Below are positions 33,446 through 41,762 of a stretch of DNA of 49,595 nucleotides, piece after piece. Within the stretch, counting starts at the first letter, position 1. Each line of letters starts with the position of its first letter. The DNA is from Pseudomonadota bacterium (GTDB taxonomy: Bacteria; Pseudomonadota; Alphaproteobacteria; Acetobacterales; Acetobacteraceae): positions 1 through 49,595 of the forward strand of contig JAJXXT010000009.1 of the NCBI GenBank assembly GCA_021780935.1. Reading direction: 5' to 3'. The translations under genes and the position numbers were made by a program. A model generated the notes under the pieces. It worked only from the letters and a program-made list of their open reading frames with translations, did not search any database and was not told where the DNA came from.

Positions 33446-36193
33446 TCAGGCGGCGCTGCGGCACACGAGCCCGCTTTCCACCACGTCCTCGCAACGCCGG
33501 CACAGCAGCGGGTGGGCGGCGGACCGGCCCACCTCCTCCAGCACGCGCCAGCAGCGGGTGCATTTCTGCCCCGGCGCGACGCCGACCAGCACCTCCAGCG
33601 CCTCGCCCTGGCGGACAGCGACATCGGAGACGATGGCAAGCTCCGCCCAGTCCGTGCCGGCCAGCGCCGCAAACTCGGCCGGCGGCAGGGTGAGCTCCAC
33701 GCGCGCCTGCAGCGAGGCGGTGATCTGCCCGCCCTGGCGCGCCGCCTCCAGCGCCGTGGTGATGGCGCGGCGCACCTCGCGCAGCGACTGCCACCGGGCC
33801 GCGAGATCGGGGTCCGCCCAGGTGCCGGGAATGGCGGGGAACAGGTTGAGGTGCACGCTGTCCGCCTCGCCGAAGCGCTCGATCCAGGCTTCCTCGGCGG
33901 TGAAGGGCATCGCCGGCGCGAGCCAGGTGCAGAGGCAGCGGTGCAGGTGGTCGAGCACGGTGCGCGCGGCGCGCCGGCGTGGCGCGTCCGGCCGGTCGCA
34001 GTAGATCGCGTCCTTTCTGATATCGAAATAGAACGCCGAGAGGTCGGTGGCGCAGAACGCGTGCAGCGCCGGATAGACGCCGGTCCAGTCATGGCTTGCC
34101 ACCGCGCCGCGGATCTGCGTGTCGAGCTCGGCCAGCCGGTGTAGCACGAAACGCTCGAGCTCCGGCATATCCGCGGTCCGCTCGGTCTCGTCAAAGCCCG
34201 CGAGCGAGCCCAGCACCCAGCGCAGCGTGTTGCGCAGCCGCCGATAAAGCTCCGCCTGCTGCTTGAGGATTTCGGCGCCGATGCGCATGTCCTCGGCGGT
34301 GTCGGACGACATCACCCACAGGCGCAGGATGTCCGCGCCATACTGCTTGATCACTTCCTCGGGGGCGACGACATTGCCGAGGGATTTCGACATTTTGCGG
34401 CCCTGCTCGTCCATGACGAAGCCGTGCGTGAGCAGCGCCTTGAACGGTGCGCGCCCACGCGTGCCGACGGCTTCGAGCAGCGAGGAATGGAACCAGCCGC
34501 GATGCTGGTCCGACCCTTCGAGATAGAGGTCGGCCGGCCAGGGCAGGCCGCGCGCCTCCAGCACGAAGGCGTGGGTCGATCCGGATTCGAACCAGACATC
34601 GACGATATCGCGCACCTGCTCATAGCTCGCGGGATCGCGCCCGGGGCCGAGAAAGCGCTCCGGCGGGGAGGTGTACCAGGCATCGGCACCCTCGGTCCTG
34701 AAAGCCTCGACGATGCGCTCGACCACCGCCTGGTCGCGCAGCACCTCGCCGGTTTCGCGGTGCACGAAGACGGCGATCGGCACGCCCCAGGCGCGCTGGC
34801 GGCTGATGCACCAGTCTGGCCGCGCGGCCACCATCGAGCCGAGGCGGTTGCGCCCCTGCTGCGGCACGAAATGCGTGGCGGCGATCGCCTCCAGCGCCTT
34901 GGCGCGGATTTGCGTGGCGTCGTCGAGCGCGATGAACCATTGCGGTGTCGCGCGGAAGATGAGCGGCGCGCGCGAGCGCCAGGAATGCGGATAGGAGTGC
35001 ACCAGCGTGCCGCGCGCCAGCAGCATGCCGGCATCGGCGAGCGCCTGGCAGACCGCGTCCGCCGCCTTGTAGACGTGCAACCCCGCGAACAACGGCACCC
35101 AGGCGTTGAACGTGCCGTCCGGCCCCACCGTGTCCGGCACCTCGATGCCGTTGGCGCGGCCGAGGTGGAAATCCTCCTCGCCATGGCCGGGCGCGATGTG
35201 GACGAAGCCGGTGCCCTGCTCGGTGGTGACGAAATCCCCCGCCAGAACCGGCACGTCATGGTCGTAGCCGTGCCCGCGCAGCGGATGCGCGCAGACGCTG
35301 CCGACGATTTCTGCCCCCTTCACCACGCGGATCACGTGATGCGCGGTGATGCCGGCCTGCGTGATGAAGCCCGGCAGCAGCGGCAGCGCCACCAGCACCT
35401 GGCGGCGGAACGGCGCCTCCAGCTGCACCAGCGCGTAGTCGAACTCCGGCCCCGCCGCGATGGCGCGGTTGCCGGGCATGGTCCAGGGCGTCGTGGTCCA
35501 GATGACGATTTCCGTGCCCTGAAACGGCCCGGCCACCACCGGGAAGGCGACGAAGATCGTGGTCGAGCTATGATCGTGGTATTCGATCTCCGCCTCGGCC
35601 AGCGCCGTCTTCTCGACCGGCGACCACATCACCGGGCGCAATCCGCGATAGAGCGCGCCGTTCATCAGAAAGCGGCCGATCTCGGCCTCGATCGCGGCCT
35701 CCGAGGGATAATCCATCGTGGCGTAGCGCCGCGGCCAGTCGCCGAACACGCCGAGGCGGCGGAACTCCTGCTCCTGCACGCCCATCCAGTGCTGCGCATA
35801 GGCCCGGCATTCGGCGCGGAAGTCGATCACCGGCACCGAGTCCTTGTCGCGCCTGGCCTTGCGGTATTCCTCCTCGATCCGCCACTCGATGGGCAGGCCG
35901 TGGCAGTCCCAGCCGGGGATGTAGTTGGCGTCGAAACCGCCCATCTGGGCGGCGCGGTTCACCACGTCCTTGAGGATCTTGTTGAGCGCGGTGCCGATAT
36001 GCAGATGGCCGTTCGCATAGGGCGGGCCGTCGTGCAGGATGAACAGCTGGCGCCCGGCGGAGGCCTGGCGCTGGCGCTCCCACAGCCCCATCGCCTCCCA
36101 GCGCGCGAGCATCGCCGGCTCGCGCCGCGGCAGGTCCGCGCGCATCGGAAAGCCGGTCTGGGGCAGGAAGACGGTATCGCGGTAGTCGGTCAT
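33446..36193 (-). CDS. ileS: Isoleucine--tRNA ligase
   Basis: A 915-residue class I synthetase. The HIGH motif is NGHLHIGTALNK (about residue 61) and the KMSKS loop is GRKMSKSLGN (about 598). The editing domain includes VIWTTTPWTMPGNRAI, and the tryptophan-rich WFESGSTHAFV region is present. The C-terminal zinc knuckle pairs CTRC with LCRRC, typical of bacterial IleRS of this type, which is usually mupirocin-sensitive. The ATG at 36193 (MTDYRDTVFLPQTGFPMRAD) is family-like; an upstream ATG at 36247 is not. It stands 75 bp after ribF and 46 bp before lspA, the familiar ribF-ileS-lspA order. Confidence 0.97.
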   Translation of the reverse strand: MTDYRDTVFLPQTGFPMRADLPRREPAMLARWEAMGLWERQRQASAGRQLFILHDGPPYANGHLHIGTALNKILKDVVNRAAQMGGFDANYIPGWDCHGLPIEWRIEEEYRKARRDKDSVPVIDFRAECRAYAQHWMGVQEQEFRRLGVFGDWPRRYATMDYPSEAAIEAEIGRFLMNGALYRGLRPVMWSPVEKTALAEAEIEYHDHSSTTIFVAFPVVAGPFQGTEIVIWTTTPWTMPGNRAIAAGPEFDYALVQLEAPFRRQVLVALPLLPGFITQAGITAHHVIRVVKGAEIVGSVCAHPLRGHGYDHDVPVLAGDFVTTEQGTGFVHIAPGHGEEDFHLGRANGIEVPDTVGPDGTFNAWVPLFAGLHVYKAADAVCQALADAGMLLARGTLVHSYPHSWRSRAPLIFRATPQWFIALDDATQIRAKALEAIAATHFVPQQGRNRLGSMVAARPDWCISRQRAWGVPIAVFVHRETGEVLRDQAVVERIVEAFRTEGADAWYTSPPERFLGPGRDPASYEQVRDIVDVWFESGSTHAFVLEARGLPWPADLYLEGSDQHRGWFHSSLLEAVGTRGRAPFKALLTHGFVMDEQGRKMSKSLGNVVAPEEVIKQYGADILRLWVMSSDTAEDMRIGAEILKQQAELYRRLRNTLRWVLGSLAGFDETERTADMPELERFVLHRLAELDTQIRGAVASHDWTGVYPALHAFCATDLSAFYFDIRKDAIYCDRPDAPRRRAARTVLDHLHRCLCTWLAPAMPFTAEEAWIERFGEADSVHLNLFPAIPGTWADPDLAARWQSLREVRRAITTALEAARQGGQITASLQARVELTLPPAEFAALAGTDWAELAIVSDVAVRQGEALEVLVGVAPGQKCTRCWRVLEEVGRSAAHPLLCRRCEDVVESGLVCRSAA

Positions 36194-36250
36194 GCACTCC
36201 GTTCCATCGCTCGTCCGGCCCATCACTCGTCGGGGCCGTGCCCGCACTTA

Positions 36251-36286
36251 TCAGGCCATCGATTCGTTTCAGGCCATCGATTCGAT
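36251..36286. repeat. Two tandem 18 bp units duplicating the end of ribF with its stop
   Basis: TCAGGCCATCGATTCGTT and TCAGGCCATCGATTCGAT are adjacent and differ at one base. On the ribF strand the first encodes IESMA-stop, and the second repeats ESMA-stop in frame 18 bp downstream. Confidence 0.9.
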
Positions 36287-37252
36287 CGGGGGGTCTGGGG
36301 CCGATGACCCCGGCGGGTCAAGGCCAGCGCCGGGCGCGAGCAAATCCCGCGCCCTGGCCGCGTCGCGCGCGATCTGGTCGCGCAGCGCCTCGAAACTCGG
36401 GAATTTCCGCTCCTCGCGCACGAAGGCGAGCAGCGAAACCCCCACCTCCTGGCCGTAGAGATCGCCCGCGAAGTCGAACAGATGCGCCTCCACCCGGCTC
36501 TTCGGCGCCTCGCCCAGCGTCGGGCGGCGGCCGATATTCGCCACCCCCGGCACGCAGCGCCCGTCCGCCAGCGCCACCCGCACCGCATAGACGCCGCGCG
36601 CCGGCTCCAGATGCCGGCCGAGCGCCACATTGGCGGTGGGAAACCCGATCGTCCGGCCGCGCGCGTCGCCGTGCTCGACCGTGCCGCGGATGGTCCAGTT
36701 CCGGCCGAGCAGCGCCGCCGCGCGCTCGGGATAGCCGTCCTGCAGCAGGCGGCGGATGCGGGTGGAGGAAAGCGGTCCCTCCGCGTCGGCCAGTGCCGGT
36801 ACCAGCGTGAGCCCGATGCCCAGCGCCTCTGACCGCTCGGCGAGGAACGCGGCGCTGCCGCCGCGACGGTGACCGAACGCGAAATCCGCGCCGCAGGCCA
36901 GGTGCCGCGCGCCGAGGCCGCGATGCAGCACCTCGACCACGAACGCCTCGGCCGTCATGGCGCTGAAGGTGCGGTCGAACGGCAGCTCGAACAGCAGCGT
37001 GGCACCGAGCTGGGCGAGGGCCGCCGCCCGCTCCGCCGACAGGGTAAGGCGGAAGGGCGGATCGTCGGGGCGGAACAGCTCGCGCGGGTGCGGCTCGAAG
37101 GTCAGCACCGCGCGCGGAGCGTCCGGCCGCGCCGCGTGGGCGGCGGCCAGAACCTGCGCATGGCCGCGATGCACGCCATCGAAATTGCCGAGTGCGACCG
37201 AGGCGCCGCGCACCGCCGCCGGCAGGTCCCGCCAGGTGGAGAAAACGCGCAA
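36269..37252 (-). CDS. ribF: Bifunctional riboflavin kinase/FAD synthetase
   Basis: A 327-residue protein making FMN and FAD from riboflavin. The FAD synthetase half has ALGNFDGVHRGHAQVL (about 20-35) and CGADFAFGHRRGGS. The riboflavin kinase half has GRTIGFPTANVAL (about 210), PGVANIGRRPT and VEAHLFDF. The start is a TTG at 37252 giving MRVFSTWRDLPAAVRG, as in the family. A CTG overlapping the upstream stop at 37273 is the alternative; no ATG or GTG fits. No FMN riboswitch is visible. The 3' end is duplicated, including the stop. Confidence 0.93.
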   Translation of the reverse strand: MRVFSTWRDLPAAVRGASVALGNFDGVHRGHAQVLAAAHAARPDAPRAVLTFEPHPRELFRPDDPPFRLTLSAERAAALAQLGATLLFELPFDRTFSAMTAEAFVVEVLHRGLGARHLACGADFAFGHRRGGSAAFLAERSEALGIGLTLVPALADAEGPLSSTRIRRLLQDGYPERAAALLGRNWTIRGTVEHGDARGRTIGFPTANVALGRHLEPARGVYAVRVALADGRCVPGVANIGRRPTLGEAPKSRVEAHLFDFAGDLYGQEVGVSLLAFVREERKFPSFEALRDQIARDAARARDLLAPGAGLDPPGSSAPDPPIESMA

Positions 37253-37269
37253 GGCCGGCGGGCGGCCGG

Positions 37270-37683
37270 TCAGGGCCGGGCGGGCGGCATCACCACCGCC
37301 TCGCCCTCGATCACCAGCTTGCCGGCGACGAAGCATTCGGTCTTCAGCGTCGCCCGCTTCTTCGCGGCATCGACGGCGGTGACCTCGACGCGCGCCGTCA
37401 CCGTGTCGCCGATCTTCACCGGCGCGCGGAACCGCAGGGTCTGGCCGAGATAGATCGTCCCCGGTCCCGGCAGCCGGGTGCCCAGCACCGCCGAAATCAG
37501 CCCGGCGGAGAGCATGCCATGGGCAATGCGCTGGCCGAACGGGGAAGCCGCCGCGACCTCGGCATTGAGGTGGACGGGGTTGGTGTCGGTGCTGACCGCC
37601 GCATACAGCAGGATATCCGCCTCGGTGATGGTCTTGGCGGTTTCGGCCGTCATGCCGGGCTGGATTTCGTCGAGATAGGTCAT
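37270..37683 (-). CDS. MaoC family dehydratase ((R)-specific enoyl-CoA hydratase-like)
   Basis: A 137-residue hot-dog protein with the hydratase-2 motif. The catalytic Asp-His pair lies in DTNPVHLNAEVAAASPFGQR, followed by IAHGMLSAGLISAVLGTRLP. PhaJ-type enzymes hydrate trans-2-enoyl-CoA to (R)-3-hydroxyacyl-CoA and can feed polyhydroxyalkanoate synthesis; the substrate here is inferred. The ATG at 37683 (MTYLDEIQPG) overlaps the stop of the upstream acetyltransferase (ATGA). ribF starts 17 bp after its stop. Confidence 0.9.
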   Translation of the reverse strand: MTYLDEIQPGMTAETAKTITEADILLYAAVSTDTNPVHLNAEVAAASPFGQRIAHGMLSAGLISAVLGTRLPGPGTIYLGQTLRFRAPVKIGDTVTARVEVTAVDAAKKRATLKTECFVAGKLVIEGEAVVMPPARP

Positions 37684-38609
37684 GCGCTGGTTCCGTCCTC
37701 TCGAATGAGCGGCGCGTTGTGCGGCAGCGGCTGGCCGCCGTCCAGCCGCCCATCCAATCGCCCCCCATCCAACCGACGAGCATAGAGATGCCGGGCATGG
37801 CCGCGCGGATGGTCGGGCACCGTGCCGAAGCGCGTATAGCCCAGTTTTTCGTAGAAGCCGGGAGCCTGAAAGCTGCACGTGTCGAGATGCACGCCGATGC
37901 AGCCACGCGCCGCGGCGATGCGCTCCGCCTCACGCAGCAGCCGCGTGCCGAGGCCCTTGCCGCGCGCGGCTGCGGGCAGGCCGAGCAGCTCGACGAACAG
38001 CCAGAAGCGGCTGATCTCCCCCCACAGCCCGCCGCCATCGGCCAGCAGCAGGCCAAGCGGCTGGAAACGGCCGGGCCCGGCCGCCGCGTCGTTATAGGCG
38101 CGCAGCCCCGCGCTCAGAATTTCACGCTCCGCCGGCGGGACCTCGTCGCGCAGCACGAAGCCCGCGGGCGGGGCTGCCGCCGGTTCATGGCCGGTGAGCC
38201 GGCGCAGGAAAAAATGGTCGCGATGTCCCGGCGGATGGTCCGCCAGCACGGCGAACTCCGTGAACCCCTGCCGCCGGTAGAAGCCCGGCGCCTGGAACGA
38301 GAAGGAGCCGAGCCAGACGCCGGCGAGCCCGCGCGCCGCGGCAACGCCGACGGCCGTTGCCAGCAGCGACGCGCCCAGCCGGTCACGGCGCCAGGCCGCC
38401 GGCAGGAACAGCCGGTCCACATGCAGCCAGTCCCAATAGGAAACGCCGACCAGCCCGCCGACGAGGTCGCCCTCGCGGCGCAGGATCGAGAGTGGGCGCA
38501 CTTTCTCCGACGCGCCGCGCCCGGTCATCGCCTCGTTGTAGGCTTCGAGCGGCTTCAGCACGTGCTCGCGCGCCGCCGCGTCCTCGGTTTCGACCAATCT
38601 GAACTCCAT
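37680..38609 (-). CDS. Protein with two tandem GNAT acetyltransferase domains
   Basis: A 309-residue protein made of two homologous GNAT domains. Domain 1 (about 1-140) has AAWRRDRLGASLLATAVGVA and SFSFQAPGFYRRQGFTEF. Domain 2 (about 160-290) has AAARGKGLGTRLLREAERIA and TCSFQAPGFYEKLGYTRFG. Both repeat the same signature SFQAPGFYxxxG, and DHPPGH/DHPRGH follows each, which points to internal duplication. Domain 2 keeps the RGKGLG acetyl-CoA loop; domain 1 has RRDRLG. Substrate unknown. The C-terminal LDGGRLDGRLDGG is encoded by a short tandem repeat at about 37740-37780. The ATG at 38609 (MEFRLVETED) starts the minus-strand run. Confidence 0.85.
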   Translation of the reverse strand: MEFRLVETEDAAAREHVLKPLEAYNEAMTGRGASEKVRPLSILRREGDLVGGLVGVSYWDWLHVDRLFLPAAWRRDRLGASLLATAVGVAAARGLAGVWLGSFSFQAPGFYRRQGFTEFAVLADHPPGHRDHFFLRRLTGHEPAAAPPAGFVLRDEVPPAEREILSAGLRAYNDAAAGPGRFQPLGLLLADGGGLWGEISRFWLFVELLGLPAAARGKGLGTRLLREAERIAAARGCIGVHLDTCSFQAPGFYEKLGYTRFGTVPDHPRGHARHLYARRLDGGRLDGRLDGGQPLPHNAPLIREDGTSA

Positions 38610-38717
38610 GCCGCAGCGTCGCTGCCCGGCGCGCGTTGCGCAACCTCGGTTTCGCTCCGATAAGAAGCGACCGAGTCTGACAGCCCGCCCAACCGCGATC
38701 ACCGAGGGGAAACCGCC

Positions 38718-39455
38718 ATGGACGCCGCCGACCTGCTGCTCGCCGCCCGCCACGACCCGGCGAAGCGCCTTGCCGACCTGCCCGACGCGCTGCGCCCGAC
38801 GGAGCAGGCCGCGGCCTATGCGATCCAGCACCGGATCATGGGCACGCTCGGCGCCATCGGCGGCTGGAAAGTCGGCGCGCCGGGGCCGGAAGCGCCGCCG
38901 ATCTGCGGCGCGCTGCCGGCCTCCGGCGTCGTCGCGAGCCCGGCGCGGTTGACCGACGCGCCGCACCGCATGCGCGGCATCGAGGCCGAGGTGGCGTTCC
39001 GCATCGGCCACGACCTGCCGCCACGCACCGTGGATTATTCGCGCGAGGAAGTGATGGCGGCGATGGCCACCGCGCATCCCGCGATCGAGACGCTGGAATC
39101 CCGCTATCTCGACATGGACAAGGTGGCGATGCCGAGCAACCTCGCGGACAGCCAGGGCCATGGCGGGTTCATCCACGGCGCCGGGCGCGCCGACTGGCAC
39201 GGCATCGACTTCGCCAGGGAGACGGTGGAGCAGACGATCGACGGTGTGGCGATCCAGCGCACCGGCAACCCGGCGGGCGACATGGTACGGCTGGTGGTCT
39301 GGCTCGCCAATGTCGGCAGCGTCTGGTCCGGCGGGCTCAAGGCCGGGCAGTTCGTCACCTGCGGGTCCTGGACCGGCAAGACGCTGGCAGGCCTGGGCGC
39401 CAAGGTGCGCGTGCGCTTCCCGAGTCTGGGCGAGGTGGCGCTCGACTACGTCTGA
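38718..39455 (+). CDS. 2-keto-4-pentenoate hydratase-like protein (MhpD/fumarylacetoacetase fold)
   Basis: A 245-residue paralogue of the hydratase at 19349-20134. Conserved positions are GGWKVGAPGPEAPPICGALP, IEAEVAFRIGHDLPP with the ExE metal pair, AIETLESRYLDMDKV and GLKAGQFVTCGSWTGKT. The family hydrates or decarboxylates 2-oxo/2-hydroxydienoates from aromatic degradation. The start is well supported (GAGGGGAAACCGCC before the ATG). It is divergent from the tandem-GNAT gene (108 bp). Its stop overlaps the end of the convergent M20 gene by 10 bp. Confidence 0.87.
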   Translation: MDAADLLLAARHDPAKRLADLPDALRPTEQAAAYAIQHRIMGTLGAIGGWKVGAPGPEAPPICGALPASGVVASPARLTDAPHRMRGIEAEVAFRIGHDLPPRTVDYSREEVMAAMATAHPAIETLESRYLDMDKVAMPSNLADSQGHGGFIHGAGRADWHGIDFARETVEQTIDGVAIQRTGNPAGDMVRLVVWLANVGSVWSGGLKAGQFVTCGSWTGKTLAGLGAKVRVRFPSLGEVALDYV

Positions 39456-40537
39456 GCCATACGCTCAGCGAGTTGCATGAATACCGGCACGGCGCCCTCC
39501 AGCGCCGCGACGGGGATGGACTCGCCGGGCTTGTGCGCGACGGCAATCGAGCCAGGCCCGAGCAGGAAGCACGGCGCGATCGCGGACAGCTCGGCGGCAT
39601 CGGTGCCGTAAGGCGCGGTGGTGGCCGTGTTGCCGGTGACCCGCTCGACCTGTGCGATCAGCTCATGCCCGGCCGGCAGCTCCGGCGGGCGGCCCTCCCA
39701 CGCCTCCTCCAGCGTGAGGCCGGCTGCCACGGCGGCGTCACGCACCCGCCGGACCACGAGCATCGGGTCGACGCTGGCGGAATAGCGGAACTTGATCCGC
39801 ACCGTGGCAAGAGGGACGGTGACGTTGATCGCGGTGCCGTGGTTGTCGATGACCGGGTTGAAATCGCCGAAGGGCGGGTCGTAGGCGGTGTCCTGCAAGG
39901 CGGGGTCGGCGCGCAGCCACTCGAAGACGCGTCGCATCTCCACCAGGAACGGCACCAGCGCCCAGTTGGCGTTGCGCCCCTCGCCGGTGCTGCTGTGCGC
40001 CTGCACGCCGTGCGCCGTGGCGGTGAACTGGATATGCGCGCGATGGCCGCGCACCGGCACCATGCCGGTCGGCTCCGCGACCAGGATCGCCCGCGGCTTC
40101 GCCCGGAGCAGCAGCTCGGAGCGTGCGACGATTTCCTTCGCGCCGAGCTTCGTCGTCTCCTCGTCCGTGGTGATCAGCAGCGTCGCCGGCACGCCCTGGG
40201 GCAGCGCCTGCGCCGCCTCGATGCAAGCGGCCAGCGGACCCTTCATGTCCGCGGAGCCGAGGCCGCGCAGCACGCCGCCCTCGACGCGCGCGGACCACGG
40301 ATCCTCCGTCCAGCCGGTGTCGGGCACGGTGTCCATATGGCCGGAGAAGGCAAGCCCGCCGGCCGGGCCACGATGGGCGACCAGCACCCGCTTCACGACC
40401 CCGGCAGCGTCGCTGTAGTCCAGGCGCTCGACCTCGAACCCGCGCAACGCCGCCTCGATACGATCGGCGACCTGGAGGTTGGAGACGAAGCTGCGGGAGT
40501 CGATCGCGACGAGGTCGCGAGCCAGTGCGATGGTCAT
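39446..40537 (-). CDS. M20 family metallodeacylase (ArgE/DapE-like)
   Basis: A 363-residue zinc hydrolase. Metal-site motifs are FSGHMDTVPDTG, GGVLRGLGSADMKGPLAA (bridging Asp) and ITTDEETTKLGAKE (Glu-Glu general base). A dimerisation domain follows (RGHRAHIQFTATAHGVQAHS, with the conserved histidine). It ends with the last ligand region IAVAHKPGESIPV. The family removes acyl groups from N-acyl amino acids, for example N-acetylornithine or N-succinyl-diaminopimelate. With no arg or dap genes around it, a catabolic N-acyl amino acid is as likely. The ATG at 40537 (MTIALARDLV) is used; an upstream ATG at 40642 has no family support and would overlap the divergent gene. Confidence 0.88.
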   Translation of the reverse strand: MTIALARDLVAIDSRSFVSNLQVADRIEAALRGFEVERLDYSDAAGVVKRVLVAHRGPAGGLAFSGHMDTVPDTGWTEDPWSARVEGGVLRGLGSADMKGPLAACIEAAQALPQGVPATLLITTDEETTKLGAKEIVARSELLLRAKPRAILVAEPTGMVPVRGHRAHIQFTATAHGVQAHSSTGEGRNANWALVPFLVEMRRVFEWLRADPALQDTAYDPPFGDFNPVIDNHGTAINVTVPLATVRIKFRYSASVDPMLVVRRVRDAAVAAGLTLEEAWEGRPPELPAGHELIAQVERVTGNTATTAPYGTDAAELSAIAPCFLLGPGSIAVAHKPGESIPVAALEGAVPVFMQLAERMAQT

Positions 40538-40640
40538 CCCCAGGGTATGGGGTCGCGATCGCCCCCGGGCAAACGATGGAATGTCAAGGAATGTCGAGCC
40601 GGTCATTGACCAGGCATCCCGCGACCGCCAGCCTTGCGCC

Positions 40641-41762
40641 ATGCAGACAAGCTATCTCGACCCAAGATCCGGCCGAATCTATCCGCTCGACCCGCCGCGC
40701 TGGTGCGGCGACGACGGGGCGCCGCTGTTCCTCACCGACATGCCTGGCCTGTCGCCCGCTGATATCGATGCCGGGGCGCACGGGCTGTGGCGCTACCGCG
40801 CGGCGCTGCCGATGCCGGATGCGCGGCCGGTGACGCTGGGCGAGGGCTGGACGCCGCTGCTCGCGCGCCGCCTCGCGGGGATCGACGTCCAGGTGAAATG
40901 CGAGTGGGTGATGCCCACCGGCAGCTTCAAGGACCGCGGTGCGGCGGTGATGCTGACGGGGCTGCGCGCGCAGGGTGTGACACACGTGCTGGAGGACAGT
41001 TCCGGCAATGGCGGGGCGGCCGTTGCCGCCTACGCCGCGGCGGCGCGGATGGCCGCCACGATCATGGCGCCCGAATCGACCAGCCCCGCCAAGACGCTGG
41101 CGATGCGTGCCGCCGGCGCCACCGTGGAGCTGATCCCCGGCAACCGCCAGGCGACCGCCGATGCCGCCATCGCCCGCTCCCAGGCCGTTTTCTACGCCAG
41201 CCATAACTGGCACCCGTTCTTCCTGCACGGCACCAAGACGCTGGCCTATGAGCTCTGGGAACAGCTTGGCTTTCGCGCGCCGGACAATGTCGTGATCCCG
41301 TGCGGCGCCGGCTCCAACGTGCTGGGCTGCGCGATCGGCTTTGGCGAGCTGCTGCGCGCGGGGCAGATCGCGCGGCTGCCGCGCCTGTTCGCCGCCCAGC
41401 CACGCAACTGCGCGCCGATCGCGGCCGTCGTCGCGGGCGAGGAACCGCCGCCGATCCGCCAGACCATCGCCGAGGGCACCGCGATCGCCCGCCCGGTGCG
41501 CGAGCCGGAGGTTGTCGCGGCACTGAAGGACAGCGGTGGCGGCGGCGTGATGGTGGAGGAGGAGGCGATCGCCATGGCGACGCTGGCGCTCGCCGAGAGC
41601 GGTCTCTACGTGGAGCCGACCTGCGCGCAGGTGCTGCCGGCCTTGCAGACGCTCCTGGCCGAGGGGCACATCGGGCGCGGCGAGACCACGGTGCTGGTGC
41701 TCACCGGCAGCGGACTCAAGGCCGGGCCGCGCATCGAGGAGATTCTCGGGAGGTATCGATGA
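40641..41762 (+). CDS. Threonine synthase-like PLP-dependent enzyme
   Basis: A 373-residue fold-type II PLP enzyme. The PLP-lysine motif is MPTGSFKDRGAAVM, the substrate loop DSSGNGGAAVAAYAAAA, the phosphate-binding glycines CGAGSNVLGCA, and the C-terminal VLVLTGSGLKAGPRI. An N-terminal piece (SGRIYPLDPPRWCGDDGAPL) resembles the zinc-ribbon-like head of threonine synthases but with only one cysteine. It could be a threonine synthase, an ammonia-lyase or another beta-replacement/elimination enzyme; housekeeping thrC would normally sit elsewhere. The ATG at 40641 is chosen as the family-like start. The stop overlaps the next gene (ATGA), so the two are coupled. Confidence 0.85.
   Translation: MQTSYLDPRSGRIYPLDPPRWCGDDGAPLFLTDMPGLSPADIDAGAHGLWRYRAALPMPDARPVTLGEGWTPLLARRLAGIDVQVKCEWVMPTGSFKDRGAAVMLTGLRAQGVTHVLEDSSGNGGAAVAAYAAAARMAATIMAPESTSPAKTLAMRAAGATVELIPGNRQATADAAIARSQAVFYASHNWHPFFLHGTKTLAYELWEQLGFRAPDNVVIPCGAGSNVLGCAIGFGELLRAGQIARLPRLFAAQPRNCAPIAAVVAGEEPPPIRQTIAEGTAIARPVREPEVVAALKDSGGGGVMVEEEAIAMATLALAESGLYVEPTCAQVLPALQTLLAEGHIGRGETTVLVLTGSGLKAGPRIEEILGRYR

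Noticed and set aside
33400..34194. Upstream extension of the lspA frame by 265 codons
   Set aside because: The extension lies within ileS in another frame and has shadow-like Arg/Ser/Pro composition. LspA starts normally at 33399.
37253..37290. FMN riboswitch before ribF
   Set aside because: ribF starts 17 bp after the MaoC stop, leaving no room for the roughly 130 nt aptamer, and no conserved core is seen.
37253..38056. Upstream extension of the ribF frame by 268 codons
   Set aside because: It overlaps the MaoC and tandem-GNAT genes out of frame and shows no domain; RibF begins at the TTG at 37252.
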